Positions 34,515 to 43,436 of a DNA stretch of 64,000 nt are shown one piece after another. Source of the stretch: Massilia rhizosphaerae (GTDB lineage: Bacteria; Pseudomonadota; Gammaproteobacteria; Burkholderiales; Burkholderiaceae_D); assembly GCF_016093545.1 (NCBI RefSeq), contig NZ_JADKYX010000016.1, positions 62,001-126,000 on the forward strand. Direction: 5' to 3'. Numbering within the stretch: position 1 is the first letter of the stretch; each line of letters begins with the position of its first letter. The translations under genes were made by a program, and so were the position numbers. Below the pieces are notes generated by a model. The model made no database searches, was not told where the DNA came from, and saw nothing but the letters and a program-made list of their open reading frames with translations.

Positions 34515-35951
34515 ATGTCATTCAATTCTCTCGGTCTGTCCGACGCCATCGTGCGCGCAGTCACTGAAGCGGGCTACACCGCACCGACCCCGATCCAGGC
34601 CAAGGCGATTCCGGCCGTGATGCAAGGCGGCGACCTGCTGGCGGGCGCCCAGACGGGCACCGGCAAGACCGCCGGCTTCACGCTGCCCATCCTGCACCGC
34701 CTGTCGACCGACAAGGCGGGCTCGCTACTTGCCAATAAATCGTCAAAGCGCGCCATCCGCGCCCTCGTGCTGGCACCCACCCGCGAACTCGCGGCCCAGG
34801 TCGAGGAAAACGTACGCACCTATGCCAAGTACACGAACCTGAACTCGGCCGTGATCTTCGGCGGCGTCGGCATCCATCCGCAGATCAAGCTGCTGGCCAA
34901 TGGCGTGGACATCCTCGTCGCCACGCCGGGCCGCCTGCTCGACCACGTGTCCCAGGGCACGATCAAGCTCGACAAGATCGAGATCCTGATCCTGGACGAA
35001 GCCGACCGCATGCTGGACATGGGCTTCATCCACGACATCCGCAAGGTGCTGGCCGTGCTGCCGCCGAAGCGCCAGAACCTGCTGTTCTCGGCCACGTTCT
35101 CGGACGAGATCAAGGCCCTGGCCGACCGCCTGCTGGACAACCCCGCGATGATCGAGGTCGCGCCGCGCAACTCGACCGTGGAAGTCATCGCCCAGAAGAT
35201 CCACCCGGTCGACCGCGACAAGAAACACCCGATGCTGGCCCACCTGATCAAGTCGAACGGCTGGAAACAGGTGCTCGTGTTCACGCGCACCAAGCACGGC
35301 GCGAACAAGCTCGTCGAGCAGCTGGGCAAGGACGGCATCGGCGCGATGGCCATCCACGGCAACAAGAGCCAGTCGGCGCGCACCAAGGCGCTGGCCGAGT
35401 TCAAGGACGGCAGCCTGACGGCGCTCGTCGCCACCGACATCGCGGCGCGCGGCATCGACATCGACCAGCTGCCGCACGTGGTCAACTACGACTTGCCGAA
35501 CGTACCGGAAGACTACGTCCACCGCATCGGCCGCACGGGCCGCGCCGGCGCCACGGGCGAAGCCGTGTCGCTCGTCTGCGTGGACGAGCACCAGATGCTG
35601 AAGGACATCGAAAAGCTGATCAAGCAGACGCTGCCCCGTCACGTGATTCCGGGCTTCGAGCCGGATCCGACGGCGAAGCCGCAGCCGATCCAGCTGCGCA
35701 GCGGCGCGCCGGGCCATCCAGGCCGTGGCCGCCCGGGCGGCAACCGCCCAGCGGGCAATGGCGCGGGCGCGCGCCCGCAAGCTGCTGCGACGCTGGGCCA
35801 GCGCAATGGCGGCAACGGCGGCGGTAACGGCGGCGGCGCACGCACCGGCCAGCCCGGCAACCGCAACGGCGGCAATGGCGGCAATGGTGGCGGCCGCGGC
35901 CAGGGTCGCGGTCCGCGTCCTGCCGCAGCCCGCTCGGGCGGCGACCGCTGA
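34515..35951 (+). CDS. rhlE: DEAD-box ATP-dependent RNA helicase
   Basis: 478 aa. Q motif through motif VI are all present: AQTGTGKTAGF, PTRELAAQ, ATPGRLLDH, DEADRMLDMGF, SATF, DIAARGIDI, HRIGRTGRAG. The C-terminal 100 residues are a Gly/Asn/Arg-rich tail (RNGGNGGGNGGG) that binds RNA non-specifically. RhlE-type helicases act in ribosome assembly and RNA turnover. Repeat element E2 begins three nt after the stop and separates the gene from its terminator. Confidence 0.95.
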   Translation: MSFNSLGLSDAIVRAVTEAGYTAPTPIQAKAIPAVMQGGDLLAGAQTGTGKTAGFTLPILHRLSTDKAGSLLANKSSKRAIRALVLAPTRELAAQVEENVRTYAKYTNLNSAVIFGGVGIHPQIKLLANGVDILVATPGRLLDHVSQGTIKLDKIEILILDEADRMLDMGFIHDIRKVLAVLPPKRQNLLFSATFSDEIKALADRLLDNPAMIEVAPRNSTVEVIAQKIHPVDRDKKHPMLAHLIKSNGWKQVLVFTRTKHGANKLVEQLGKDGIGAMAIHGNKSQSARTKALAEFKDGSLTALVATDIAARGIDIDQLPHVVNYDLPNVPEDYVHRIGRTGRAGATGEAVSLVCVDEHQMLKDIEKLIKQTLPRHVIPGFEPDPTAKPQPIQLRSGAPGHPGRGRPGGNRPAGNGAGARPQAAATLGQRNGGNGGGNGGGARTGQPGNRNGGNGGNGGGRGQGRGPRPAAARSGGDR

Positions 35952-35954
35952 CCC

Positions 35955-36148
35955 AAATTCGGGGTCAGAGCACTTTTTAAGCGAAATTCGGGGTCAGAGC
36001 ACAGTCTTGATCAACGTCCGACGCGCAACAATTCGGACGTAATGAAGCTGATTCCCGCCAGTCGGCGCCAGAAACATGCTTCAAAGATCATGTTCGAATA
36101 ATCGCTCTGACCCCGAATGATTGCGAATTTGGGGTCTGACCCCGAATT
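35955..36148 (+). repeat. dispersed compound inverted-repeat element, copy E2
   Basis: Left pair AAATTCGGGGTCAGAGC at 35955-35971 and 35984-36000 (29-bp period); right inverted pair GCTCTGACCCCGAAT at 36104-36118 and GTCTGACCCCGAATT at 36134-36148 (29-bp period). GATCAACGTC (36009-36018) lies exactly 8 nt inside the left pair. The rightmost copy is itself part of a 23-bp near-palindrome starting at 36126. It begins 3 nt after the rhlE stop and ends 4-5 nt before an intrinsic terminator. Confidence 0.85.
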
Positions 36149-36152
36149 GTCG

Positions 36153-36179
36153 AGCCGGGACGGCGTTCCCGGCTTTTTT
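36153..36179 (+). terminator. intrinsic terminator downstream of rhlE and element E2
   Basis: GCCGGGA-cggcgt-TCCCGGC followed by TTTTTT gives a 7-bp GC-rich stem and U-tail. It lies about 200 nt past the rhlE stop, with repeat element E2 in between. Confidence 0.8.
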
Positions 36180-36205
36180 GTGGGCGAACGAGATGTTTGC
36201 GCACT

Positions 36206-36254
36206 CAAGTACTTGCGCATCATTAAAAAGAATCCTATACTTGACTAATCAAGT
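36206..36254 (+). promoter_or_regulatory. two palindromic operator-like sites upstream of marR
   Basis: CAAGTACTTG (36206-36215) and ACTTGActaaTCAAGT (36239-36254) share the ACTTG/CAAGT half-site. The second lies 25 bp before the MarR start. MarR proteins usually bind such palindromes and repress their own operon; the spacing suggests autorepression of the marR-MFS pair. Confidence 0.55.
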
Positions 36255-36278
36255 AATAGTCCACTACCTGGAACCGCC

Positions 36279-36746
36279 ATGACCCCGACCGACACCTCCG
36301 ATACTCCTGATACCCCTGATACCCTCACCACCGAATTCTGCCTGCGCCTCGCGCGCGCCTGGGCGACGCTCGTGCGCCGCCTCGACAGCGCCCTGGGCGG
36401 CCACCACGGCGTCAGCTTTGCCGACTACCAGCTGCTGCTGAACCTGCAGCGCGCGCCGGGAGGACGCCTGCGCCGCGTCGACCTGGCCGACAAGCTGGGC
36501 CTGACGGCGTCCGGCGTCACGCGTTCGCTGCTGCCGTTGGAAAAGATCGGCCTCGTGACGCGCCAGAGCGACCCGCGCGATGCCCGCGTCGGCTACGCGC
36601 TGATCACGCCGACGGGCAGCGAACTCGTGACGAACGCGACGACCGTCGTCGACAACATCAGCCGCGCCATGCTGGGCGGTCCGGCGCGCGCGCAACTGCA
36701 GGCGACGTCGGACCTGCTCGCCCACATCGCCGGCATCGGACGCTGA
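36279..36746 (+). CDS. MarR-family transcriptional regulator
   Basis: 155 aa. Winged helix with RRVDLADKLGLTASGVTRSL recognition segment and wing TRQSDPRDARVGYALIT. The first 14 residues have a (S/T)DTPDTPDT repeat. It sits 62 bp upstream of an MFS efflux gene and below two matching palindromes, so likely represses that transporter until an effector binds. Confidence 0.88.
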   Translation: MTPTDTSDTPDTPDTLTTEFCLRLARAWATLVRRLDSALGGHHGVSFADYQLLLNLQRAPGGRLRRVDLADKLGLTASGVTRSLLPLEKIGLVTRQSDPRDARVGYALITPTGSELVTNATTVVDNISRAMLGGPARAQLQATSDLLAHIAGIGR

Positions 36747-36808
36747 CGTTGTCCATGGCGTGCAGGCCAGGCCGCCTCACGCCCGCACACCGACAAGGAG
36801 ACCCGAAC

Positions 36809-38095
36809 ATGAACGGACCACCGACCCGGACCGCGCCCCGCGCCGCCCTGCTGCGCGACCGTAATTTCACCTGGCTGATGAGCGGCGGCGCCATCTCGGC
36901 CCTGGGCGACCAGTTCACCCTCATCGCCCTGCCCTGGCTCGTGCTCAAGCTGACGGGCGATCCCGTCCTGCTCGGGATGGCCGTCGCGCTGATGGGCATC
37001 CCGCGCGCCATCCTGATCCTGTTCGGCGGCGCGCTCGTCGACCGCCATTCGCCCAAGCGCATCCTGATGCTCACCAAGCACGTCAACACCGTGCTGCTGG
37101 CCGTGCTCGCGGCCCTCGTCTACACGGGCCACGCCCACCTGAGCGTCGTGCTCGCGCTGGCGCTGGGGCTGTCGCTCGCATCGGCGTTCGGCATCCCGGC
37201 CGGCACATCGATGCTGCCGCATGCCGTCGCGCCGCAGCACCTGCAGGCCGCGAACGGCATGATGATGGCGCTGCGCCAGGTCACGATGCTGGCCGGGCCG
37301 CTGCTGGCGGGTCTGTTGTTCGCGCTGGCCGGCGACGGCAGCGGCGGTCCGCGGCACATGCACGGCCTGGCGTTCGCGTTCGCGTTCGACTGCGTCAGCT
37401 TTGCCGTGTCGGCGTGGACGCTGGCGCAGGTCGAGTCGCACCCGTTCACGCCGCCGCCGCGGCAACCGGTGCTGCGCGCCGTGGCGGACGGGCTCGCGGC
37501 CGTCTGGCGCGACACGCTGATGCGCACCTGCTTCCTCTACTGGGGCCTGTGCGCCTGCGTGATCGGCGGCGTGATGCAGGTCGCGCTGCCGCTGCTCGCC
37601 AGCAGCCGGTTGCACGGCGCATCCGCGCTGGGTCTCCTGATGGGCGCGCACGGCGCCGGCGCGTTGCTGGGCATGGCCGCAAGCGGCATCGCCGGGCGCC
37701 GCCGCGCGGGCAATCTCGGGATGACCTTGCTGCTGATCGACGGCATCGTCGGCCTGCTGCTCGTGCCGCTGGGGACGATCACCGCCAGCTGGCAGGGCAT
37801 GCTGATCAACGTCGTCATCGGCGTGCTGGGCGGGTTCGTGCAAATCGCCGTGTTCACGTGGATCCAGCAGCGCGTGCCGCGCGAACTGCTGGGCCGGACG
37901 ATGAGCCTGTTCATGTTCATCTTCATGGGCCTGGCGCCGCTGGCGGCCGCGCTGGCCGGCTGGATCGCGAGCCGCGTGGCGCTGTCCGCGTTGTTCGGCG
38001 GCGCCGGCCTGTGCCTCGCGGGTGCCGCGCTGCTGGCCTGGCTGTTTACGCCGATGCGCGCGCTGCGCGATGTGCCGGCCCGCACGATGGTTTAG
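36809..38095 (+). CDS. MFS transporter, drug-efflux/MFS_3 type
   Basis: 428 aa, 12 predicted membrane helices. Start ATG 36809 follows AAGGAG. The loop between helices 2 and 3 has GGALVDRHSPKRILM, the family motif A. Neighbouring MarR regulator and operators suggest an inducible exporter of a toxic compound; substrate unknown. Confidence 0.88.
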   Translation: MNGPPTRTAPRAALLRDRNFTWLMSGGAISALGDQFTLIALPWLVLKLTGDPVLLGMAVALMGIPRAILILFGGALVDRHSPKRILMLTKHVNTVLLAVLAALVYTGHAHLSVVLALALGLSLASAFGIPAGTSMLPHAVAPQHLQAANGMMMALRQVTMLAGPLLAGLLFALAGDGSGGPRHMHGLAFAFAFDCVSFAVSAWTLAQVESHPFTPPPRQPVLRAVADGLAAVWRDTLMRTCFLYWGLCACVIGGVMQVALPLLASSRLHGASALGLLMGAHGAGALLGMAASGIAGRRRAGNLGMTLLLIDGIVGLLLVPLGTITASWQGMLINVVIGVLGGFVQIAVFTWIQQRVPRELLGRTMSLFMFIFMGLAPLAAALAGWIASRVALSALFGGAGLCLAGAALLAWLFTPMRALRDVPARTMV

Positions 38096-38137
38096 CATAG
38101 CGGGCTATTCGCCGATTCGACCGCAAAGGATCTCCGC

Positions 38138-38917
38138 ATGCCCCGCTTCGCAGCCAACCTGAGCCTCATGTTCAACGAGGTCGGCTTCCTGGAACGTTTC
38201 GGCGCCGCGCGCGCGGCCGGCTTCGACGGCGTCGAATTCCTGTTTCCGTACGCCTTCGACGCGGACCAGATCGCCGGCCGCCTGCAGCGCCACCAGCTGG
38301 AACTGGCGCTGCATAATTTTCCGGCGGGCGATTGGGCCGCCGGCGAACGGGGCCTCGCGTGCGACCCGCGCCGCGTCGGCGAATTCCAGGACACCGTCGG
38401 GCTGGCGCTGGAATACGCCCTCGACCTGGGCGTGAAGCGGCTGCACTGCCTGGCCGGCAAGCTGCCGCCGAACGTGCCGCACGAGCGCGCGCACGCGGCC
38501 TTCGTCGACAACCTGCGCTTCGCCGCCGCCGCGCTGGCCCCGCACGGCATCGACCTGCTGATCGAGCCGATCAACGACCGCGACATCCCCGGCTATTTCC
38601 TGACCCGCAGCGCGCAAGCCGCCGCCATCATCGAAGAGGCGGCCGTCCCGAACCTGTTCCTGCAATACGACATCTACCATATGCAGCGCATGGAGGGCGA
38701 CCTCGCCCACACCCTGCGCGAACGCCTGCCCTTGATCCGCCACATCCAGCTGGCCGACGTGCCGGGCCGGCACGAACCGGGCACCGGCGAGATCAATTTC
38801 CCCTTCCTGTTCCGCACATTGGACGCACTCGGCTACGACGGCTGGATCGGCTGCGAATACATCCCGCTGGGCGACACCGTGGCCGGCCTCGGCTGGCTCG
38901 ACGGGCTTCGCAATTGA
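38138..38917 (+). CDS. hyi: hydroxypyruvate isomerase (Hyi/OtnI family)
   Basis: 259 aa TIM-barrel of the xylose isomerase-like superfamily. Signature segments FAANLSLMFNEVGFLERF, HNFPAGDWAAGERGLACDP, LIEPIN (Glu), and YDIYHMQRMEGD. Converts hydroxypyruvate to tartronate semialdehyde, or 2-oxo-tetronate in the OtnI branch; the two cannot be separated here. No glyoxylate genes are adjacent. SD AAAGGATC. Confidence 0.88.
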   Translation: MPRFAANLSLMFNEVGFLERFGAARAAGFDGVEFLFPYAFDADQIAGRLQRHQLELALHNFPAGDWAAGERGLACDPRRVGEFQDTVGLALEYALDLGVKRLHCLAGKLPPNVPHERAHAAFVDNLRFAAAALAPHGIDLLIEPINDRDIPGYFLTRSAQAAAIIEEAAVPNLFLQYDIYHMQRMEGDLAHTLRERLPLIRHIQLADVPGRHEPGTGEINFPFLFRTLDALGYDGWIGCEYIPLGDTVAGLGWLDGLRN

Positions 38918-38997
38918 TCATTGGCAATAACAAAACCCGCCAGGTTTGAAAGAATGGGGGCTTTTCCGGCCGGCCTTTTGCCGTCCAGAAAGGACCC

Positions 38998-39849
38998 ATG
39001 GACCTGCGACGCTGCCTCCACGTTTTCGTTCTCGCCGCCAGCCTCATGCTGGGCGGCTGTGCCACTACCGGCCAGGTGAGCCTGGCCGAAGTGCGGCAAT
39101 TCGCCGACGCCTCGGCCCGCCTGGGCGGCTACGGCGAACTGTCGCGCCGCTACCGCGACACCTACGAGCGCGAACAACCGTATCTGTCGCCCGCCGCCGA
39201 CCGCATCGCCAAGGAAAACGATGCGCGCCGGCGTGCCGTCTACGACGACTTCGTCAGCATCCAGAAGAGCGTCGTACTGTACATGCAGACGCTCAGCGTA
39301 CTGGCGGGCGATACGCGCTACGACCTGTCCGACCGCATCGACGACCTCGGCACGGGCCTCAAGGCCAATGCGGAGTCGGGGCTGCAGCGGCGCGAGATCG
39401 CCGCCTACACGGGCCTGACGCGCTTGCTGACGCGGGTGATCGCGTCCGGCTACCAGAACCGCAGCGTCGAGACGATGGTGCGCGACGGCGATGCCGACGT
39501 GCAAGTCCTGCTGGAAGCGATGATCGCGCTGACGCGGCTGTACGCCAAGACCAACGAGAACGAAAAGAAGACCGTGCTCGGCATCTTCGACGTCGAAATC
39601 CCCTTTTCCAACAAGTCGTCGGACCGCATGCTCGTGACCCTGGCCAAGGTCCACTATCTCAACAAGTCGACGGAATACAAGCTGGTCGACAAACGCTACA
39701 ACCTGGCCCTCCAGGGTTTGACGAAGGTCGCCCTGGGCCACCAGAAACTGCGCGAAAACATCAATAACCTGCACGACGACGAGATACGCAAGTTGCTGGC
39801 CGTCTACGCACGCGACCTGACCAACCTGCGCGACGCCCTGTCCGATTGA
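38998..39849 (+). CDS. hypothetical outer-membrane lipoprotein
   Basis: 283 aa. Lipobox LMLGGC (Cys20) follows a short signal. The body is almost entirely alpha-helical and charged (e.g. RRYRDTYEREQPYL; DDEIRKLLAVYARDLTNLR), without cysteines. SD AAAGGA. It is followed 17 bp later by a 169-aa helical protein, probably one operon. Family not recognised. Confidence 0.75.
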   Translation: MDLRRCLHVFVLAASLMLGGCATTGQVSLAEVRQFADASARLGGYGELSRRYRDTYEREQPYLSPAADRIAKENDARRRAVYDDFVSIQKSVVLYMQTLSVLAGDTRYDLSDRIDDLGTGLKANAESGLQRREIAAYTGLTRLLTRVIASGYQNRSVETMVRDGDADVQVLLEAMIALTRLYAKTNENEKKTVLGIFDVEIPFSNKSSDRMLVTLAKVHYLNKSTEYKLVDKRYNLALQGLTKVALGHQKLRENINNLHDDEIRKLLAVYARDLTNLRDALSD

Positions 39850-39866
39850 GCGCACGAGGAGCAATC

Positions 39867-40376
39867 ATGGCAAACGACACGAATTCCCCGCCGAACGGCG
39901 ACACGACGCCGCCTTCCAGCCCGGCCGAGGCGCTGTCGACGGCGCACCAGGTCGAGGAGCTGGCCGACCAACTGTCGGCATGCGCGGACAGCATCCACGA
40001 GCGCATCATGCGCGACATCCGCCGCCACCAGGGCCAGGACGTGCCGGAATCGGAGCAGGCGGCCGCGCGCGCCCTGCTGAGCGCGGAAATGGAGCTGCGC
40101 CAGCGCGCCGACCGCCTGTATGCGGAGGCTGCGGCGTGCATCGTGAAATCGTTGGGGCAGCCGCAGCAGCACCTGATGCAGCTGACCGCGGACGCCGCCG
40201 ACAAGATCCGGCGCATCACGCGCATCGGCGACGGCATCACGCTCGTCGCGCGCCTGCTGGGGCTGGCGGCCGCGGCCAGCACGGGCCAGGTCGTGCCGAT
40301 CCTCGCCGCCGTCGACGGCCTCAAGGCCCAGCTCGACATCGTCGCCATCGACAACGCCCCCGCCGCTCCGGCCTGA
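39867..40376 (+). CDS. hypothetical helical protein (169 aa)
   Basis: Start ATG 39867 with GAGGAG-like SD. Pro/Ser/Thr-rich N-terminus, then helices (HQVEELADQLSACADSIHERIM; AARALLSAEMELRQRADRLYAEA) and a hydrophobic C-terminal segment (ITLVARLLGLAAAAS...VVPILAAV) that could be a membrane or protein-contact helix. No recognised family. Likely co-transcribed with the preceding lipoprotein. Confidence 0.65.
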   Translation: MANDTNSPPNGDTTPPSSPAEALSTAHQVEELADQLSACADSIHERIMRDIRRHQGQDVPESEQAAARALLSAEMELRQRADRLYAEAAACIVKSLGQPQQHLMQLTADAADKIRRITRIGDGITLVARLLGLAAAASTGQVVPILAAVDGLKAQLDIVAIDNAPAAPA

Positions 40377-40532
40377 ATGCGGCGGTAGGCACCGCCGCCG
40401 TTCCGCGCTACACTGGATTGCCGTCGCACGGCATCCAATGACACGCACGAAGGGGGGCTCCATGATCGTCGATCCGCACGTCGAGTCCGGCGCCTTGCCT
40501 CGCGCCTCCCCTGCCGTGGATTCGACTTGACC

Positions 40533-40892
40533 ATGGAACCTCTCACGCCCGAGCAGCTTCTGCTCCTCAAGACGACGCTCGAACGCCGCCTCGAGGCCCT
40601 GTCCCGCGTCGAGGCCCCGCATCCGGACGCGGGCGACCTGCCCGTGGACGAGGTCGAAACGTCGCCGCTGGACCGCGCCACCGTCCGCCTGCTGAACGAC
40701 CTGTCGCGCGAAGCGGCCGACCACCACTCGGCCGAGATGCGCCAGCTGCGCCAGGCCCTGGCGCGACTGGAAGACGGGAGTTATGGATTCTGCGAGGAAT
40801 GCGGCCAGGCGATCGGCGCCTCGCGCCTGCTGGCCCGGCCGGAAGCGCGCCTGTGCATCGATTGCCAGACGCGGGCCGAGCGGCGCCCGTGA
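40533..40892 (+). CDS. TraR/DksA-type zinc-finger protein
   Basis: 119 aa. Coiled-coil N-terminus (LLLLKTTLERRLEAL; MRQLRQALARLEDGSYGFC) and a C4 zinc finger: CEEC, then CIDC, spaced as in DksA/TraR (C-x2-C-x17-C-x2-C). The tip residues between the two helices lack the DksA Asp-Asp pair in plain view. Such proteins bind the RNA polymerase secondary channel. Start 40533 (ATG) chosen over TTG 40527. Confidence 0.85.
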   Translation: MEPLTPEQLLLLKTTLERRLEALSRVEAPHPDAGDLPVDEVETSPLDRATVRLLNDLSREAADHHSAEMRQLRQALARLEDGSYGFCEECGQAIGASRLLARPEARLCIDCQTRAERRP

Positions 40893-41037
40893 AAAGAGCG
40901 GACGGCCCGTACGACAGGCCGTCCCGCCCGCACTGCCGGCGCCGCCGCGGAAGACCGGTGCCGGCTCCCCCGAACCAGCCGGACCGGCCAGGCGCCGCGG
41001 CGCCGTCGCGCAACATGTGCCGCCCAGCGTGGGCGGC

Positions 41038-41784
41038 TCAACACATGTGTTGACCGCCGTTGATGGCCAGGTTGGCGCCCGTCATGAAACCGGCGTCTTC
41101 CGAAACCAGGTAGGCGACGAGGCCTGCGATCTCGTCCGGTTCGCCCAGGCGGCCTACGGGGATCTGCGGCAGGATCTTGCCGTTCATCACGTCGCTGGGC
41201 ACGGCCTCGACCATCTTCGTGCGCAGGTAGCCGGGCGAGACGGTGTTCACGGTCACGCCGTGGCGCGCCATTTCCAGCGCCAGCGCCTTCGTGAAGCCGT
41301 GCATGCCGGCCTTGGCGGCCGAGTAATTGGTCTGCCCAAAAGCGCCTTGCTGGCCGTTGACGGACGAGATATTGATGATGCGGCCCCAGCGCTGCGCCAT
41401 CATCGGTTCGATCGCCTGCTTGCTCATGTTGAATACGCTGTCGAGGTCGGCACGCAGGACGGCCTGCCAGTCATCGAGCGCCATCTTGCGCAGGCTGCGG
41501 TCGCGCGTGATGCCGGCGTTGTTGACCAGGACGTCGAGCCGGCCCATTTCGGCCAGCAGTTTCTGCATCATCCATTCGCAATCGCCGTAGTCGGTGACGT
41601 CGACGCGGTACGTCGTGAAGCGGTATCCTTCGTCCCTCTGGGCGGCCAGCCACGCGTCAGGCGTGCGATTGCCGGGTGAGTAGGTTGCCGCCACGCGGAA
41701 CCCCTCCGCCTGCAGGCGCCGGCAGATCGCCGTGCCCAGTCCCCCCATCCCTCCAGTCACCAAGGCTACTTTGTTATCGTGCAT
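41038..41784 (-). CDS. phaB: acetoacetyl-CoA reductase
   Basis: 248 aa SDR. Cofactor motif VTGGMGGLGTAICRRL, NNAG, catalytic Ser-Tyr-Lys (SSVNG...NYSAAKAG), and IPVGRLGEPDEIAG. Converts acetoacetyl-CoA to (R)-3-hydroxybutyryl-CoA with NADPH for polyhydroxybutyrate. No phaA or phaC is adjacent. A GC-rich hairpin (GCCGCCCA/TGGGCGGC, 41019-41037) lies just past the stop on the minus strand, and the stop is inside the perfect palindrome TCAACACATGTGTTGA (41038-41053). Confidence 0.95.
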   Translation of the reverse strand: MHDNKVALVTGGMGGLGTAICRRLQAEGFRVAATYSPGNRTPDAWLAAQRDEGYRFTTYRVDVTDYGDCEWMMQKLLAEMGRLDVLVNNAGITRDRSLRKMALDDWQAVLRADLDSVFNMSKQAIEPMMAQRWGRIINISSVNGQQGAFGQTNYSAAKAGMHGFTKALALEMARHGVTVNTVSPGYLRTKMVEAVPSDVMNGKILPQIPVGRLGEPDEIAGLVAYLVSEDAGFMTGANLAINGGQHMC

Positions 41785-41910
41785 GGTTTCATCGTCCTGT
41801 CATCAACCTGCCGCGCCGGGTGCGCAGCACGAAACACCGAGTCTAGGGCGACGGACAAAGCCGTTCTTGACGAATCGCAAACGGGTAAATATCCGGGCGG
41901 GACGCAGTCG

Positions 41911-42465
41911 TCAGTGGATGATGTCGGGGATGGATGCGGGATCGAAGTCGGCCCAGTCGCCATCCACGATATTGCCCTTGGCCCGTTCGATATGGTGGGC
42001 GCCCAGGTCGCGCAGCAGGTCGACGGCGCGCTGTTCCAGGCCGGGGTCGTCGAAGGCGACGGCGACGAGCATGCCGGCCGGGCGGTTTTCCAGCGGCGCG
42101 CGGCCGCCCTGTTCGCGCTCGCCCGCGTCCTTCATCTTGGAAAAGCTGAACAGCGAGCCCACGTGGGCGCCGACCAGGCCGCCGACGACGGGGCCCAGCG
42201 GTCCGGTGACGGGTGCCGTCATGGCGCCCGCGACGATGCCCACGGCCGCGCCGGCGCCGGCACCCTCGGCCACGCCCGTCGGCGATTCCTTCGCGCCGGG
42301 CGAGTGGATATTGTCGCCGCCGATCGGCGTCAGGTCATGCTGGCCGGGCTGGCTGAGGTAGAAGCCGCTGATGCGTTCGCTCGAAAATCCGGCGTCGACC
42401 AGGGCGCGGCGCGCCCGCTCGACGTCATCCTGAAGCTGGAAGTGCCCTGCAATGATCGTGGACAT
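41911..42465 (-). CDS. hypothetical protein with central glycine-zipper segment
   Basis: 184 aa. N-terminal ferredoxin-like stretch (AGHFQLQDDVERARRALVDAGF) resembles DUF1269/general-stress GsmA-like proteins; a Gly/Ala-rich hydrophobic segment (GAGAGAAVGIVAGAMTAP) forms a glycine zipper, then a second ferredoxin-like repeat (AVAFDDPGLEQRAVDLLRDLGA). No signal peptide. Probably stress-linked; function unknown. Confidence 0.75.
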   Translation of the reverse strand: MSTIIAGHFQLQDDVERARRALVDAGFSSERISGFYLSQPGQHDLTPIGGDNIHSPGAKESPTGVAEGAGAGAAVGIVAGAMTAPVTGPLGPVVGGLVGAHVGSLFSFSKMKDAGEREQGGRAPLENRPAGMLVAVAFDDPGLEQRAVDLLRDLGAHHIERAKGNIVDGDWADFDPASIPDIIH

Positions 42466-42548
42466 GGATGACCTCCTGCGTCGAAAGTACTGCCATCATG
42501 CATCCCGCTGGGCTCGCTCTCTGTACGCGAGCGCACGCAGGGGAGCCG

Positions 42549-43415
42549 CTAGCGCCACTGTCCATAGACCACGCCGTCGTGCTCCGGTTCCGGTTCCGGC
42601 TCGGGAAACCAGGCGCGCGGATCCACGCGGTAATACGCCTCGAACTCCGCATAGAGGTCCGGATGGCGCGCCGCCAGCGCGTGCGGCTGCTCGTAGAAGC
42701 TTTCCGTGGCCACCGCGAAGAACTCGGCCGGGTTCGTCGCGCCGTAAGGGTCGAGCACGTCGCGCTGGCCCCAGTACGCATCGCGCCGCAGCAGCGCGAA
42801 ATCGCGCGCCAGCGTCTCCGACCAGCTGCGGTAGCGTTCCGGACTGCCGAGGAAAGGCGCGCCGTTGTTGCTGCCGGATTCGCTGTCGAGCTGGTGGGCG
42901 AATTCGTGCAGCACGACGTTGTGCGTGCCTTCGGCCGCGAGGCCCGCGCGGCGCACGTGTTCCCACGACAGCACGACGCGGCCGTCGCCCCACGATTCGC
43001 CCAGCAGGTCCTGGCGCGTTTCCGTGACGACGCCGGCCGCATCCTGTTCGCGGCGCGGCACGAGGAAGGCGCCGGGATAGACGAGCACGGCATGCAGGCC
43101 CGGGTACACGCGGCTGGGCCGGTTCAGCAGGAGCAGGCAGGCCTGGGCGGCGATCGTCACGCGCATCTCTTCCGTCACCTCGAGTCCCGCGCAGCCGACG
43201 AAGGTCTTCTCGTGCAGGAACTGCTTGACGAGGCGCTGCAACTGCGCGCGCAGGTCTTGCGGCATGCCGCGGTATTGCGCGACGTTGCGTTCGATGATGC
43301 GCAGCTGGGACGCGGTCAACGGTCGCGCCAGCACGCGGCGCAGGCGCCAGCGCGGGACGAACCAGGCGAGCAGCACGGCGAGCGCCAGCGCGGCGCAGAC
43401 GAATACGGCTTCCAT
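42549..43415 (-). CDS. mtfA: MtfA-like zinc peptidase
   Basis: 288 aa. A short N-terminal hydrophobic helix anchors or exports it; MtfA core with VVLHEFAHQLD (HExxH with later Glu in ATESFYEQ). MtfA relatives are peptidases linked in E. coli to Mlc-dependent glucose regulation. The membrane segment suggests attachment to the inner membrane. C-terminus is Pro/Glu-rich (PEPEPEPEHDG). Confidence 0.85.
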   Translation of the reverse strand: MEAVFVCAALALAVLLAWFVPRWRLRRVLARPLTASQLRIIERNVAQYRGMPQDLRAQLQRLVKQFLHEKTFVGCAGLEVTEEMRVTIAAQACLLLLNRPSRVYPGLHAVLVYPGAFLVPRREQDAAGVVTETRQDLLGESWGDGRVVLSWEHVRRAGLAAEGTHNVVLHEFAHQLDSESGSNNGAPFLGSPERYRSWSETLARDFALLRRDAYWGQRDVLDPYGATNPAEFFAVATESFYEQPHALAARHPDLYAEFEAYYRVDPRAWFPEPEPEPEHDGVVYGQWR

Positions 43416-43436
43416 CGCAGACTCCGGACGGCTGTG

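Noticed and set aside
35710..35940. GGC/AAC-rich tract in rhlE as a tandem repeat element
   Set aside because: It is the in-frame Gly/Asn/Arg-rich C-terminal tail usual for RhlE-type helicases.
40900..40924. GGACGGCC...GGCCGTCC hairpin after the DksA-type gene as a terminator
   Set aside because: Good stem but no U-tail in either direction; not called as a terminator.
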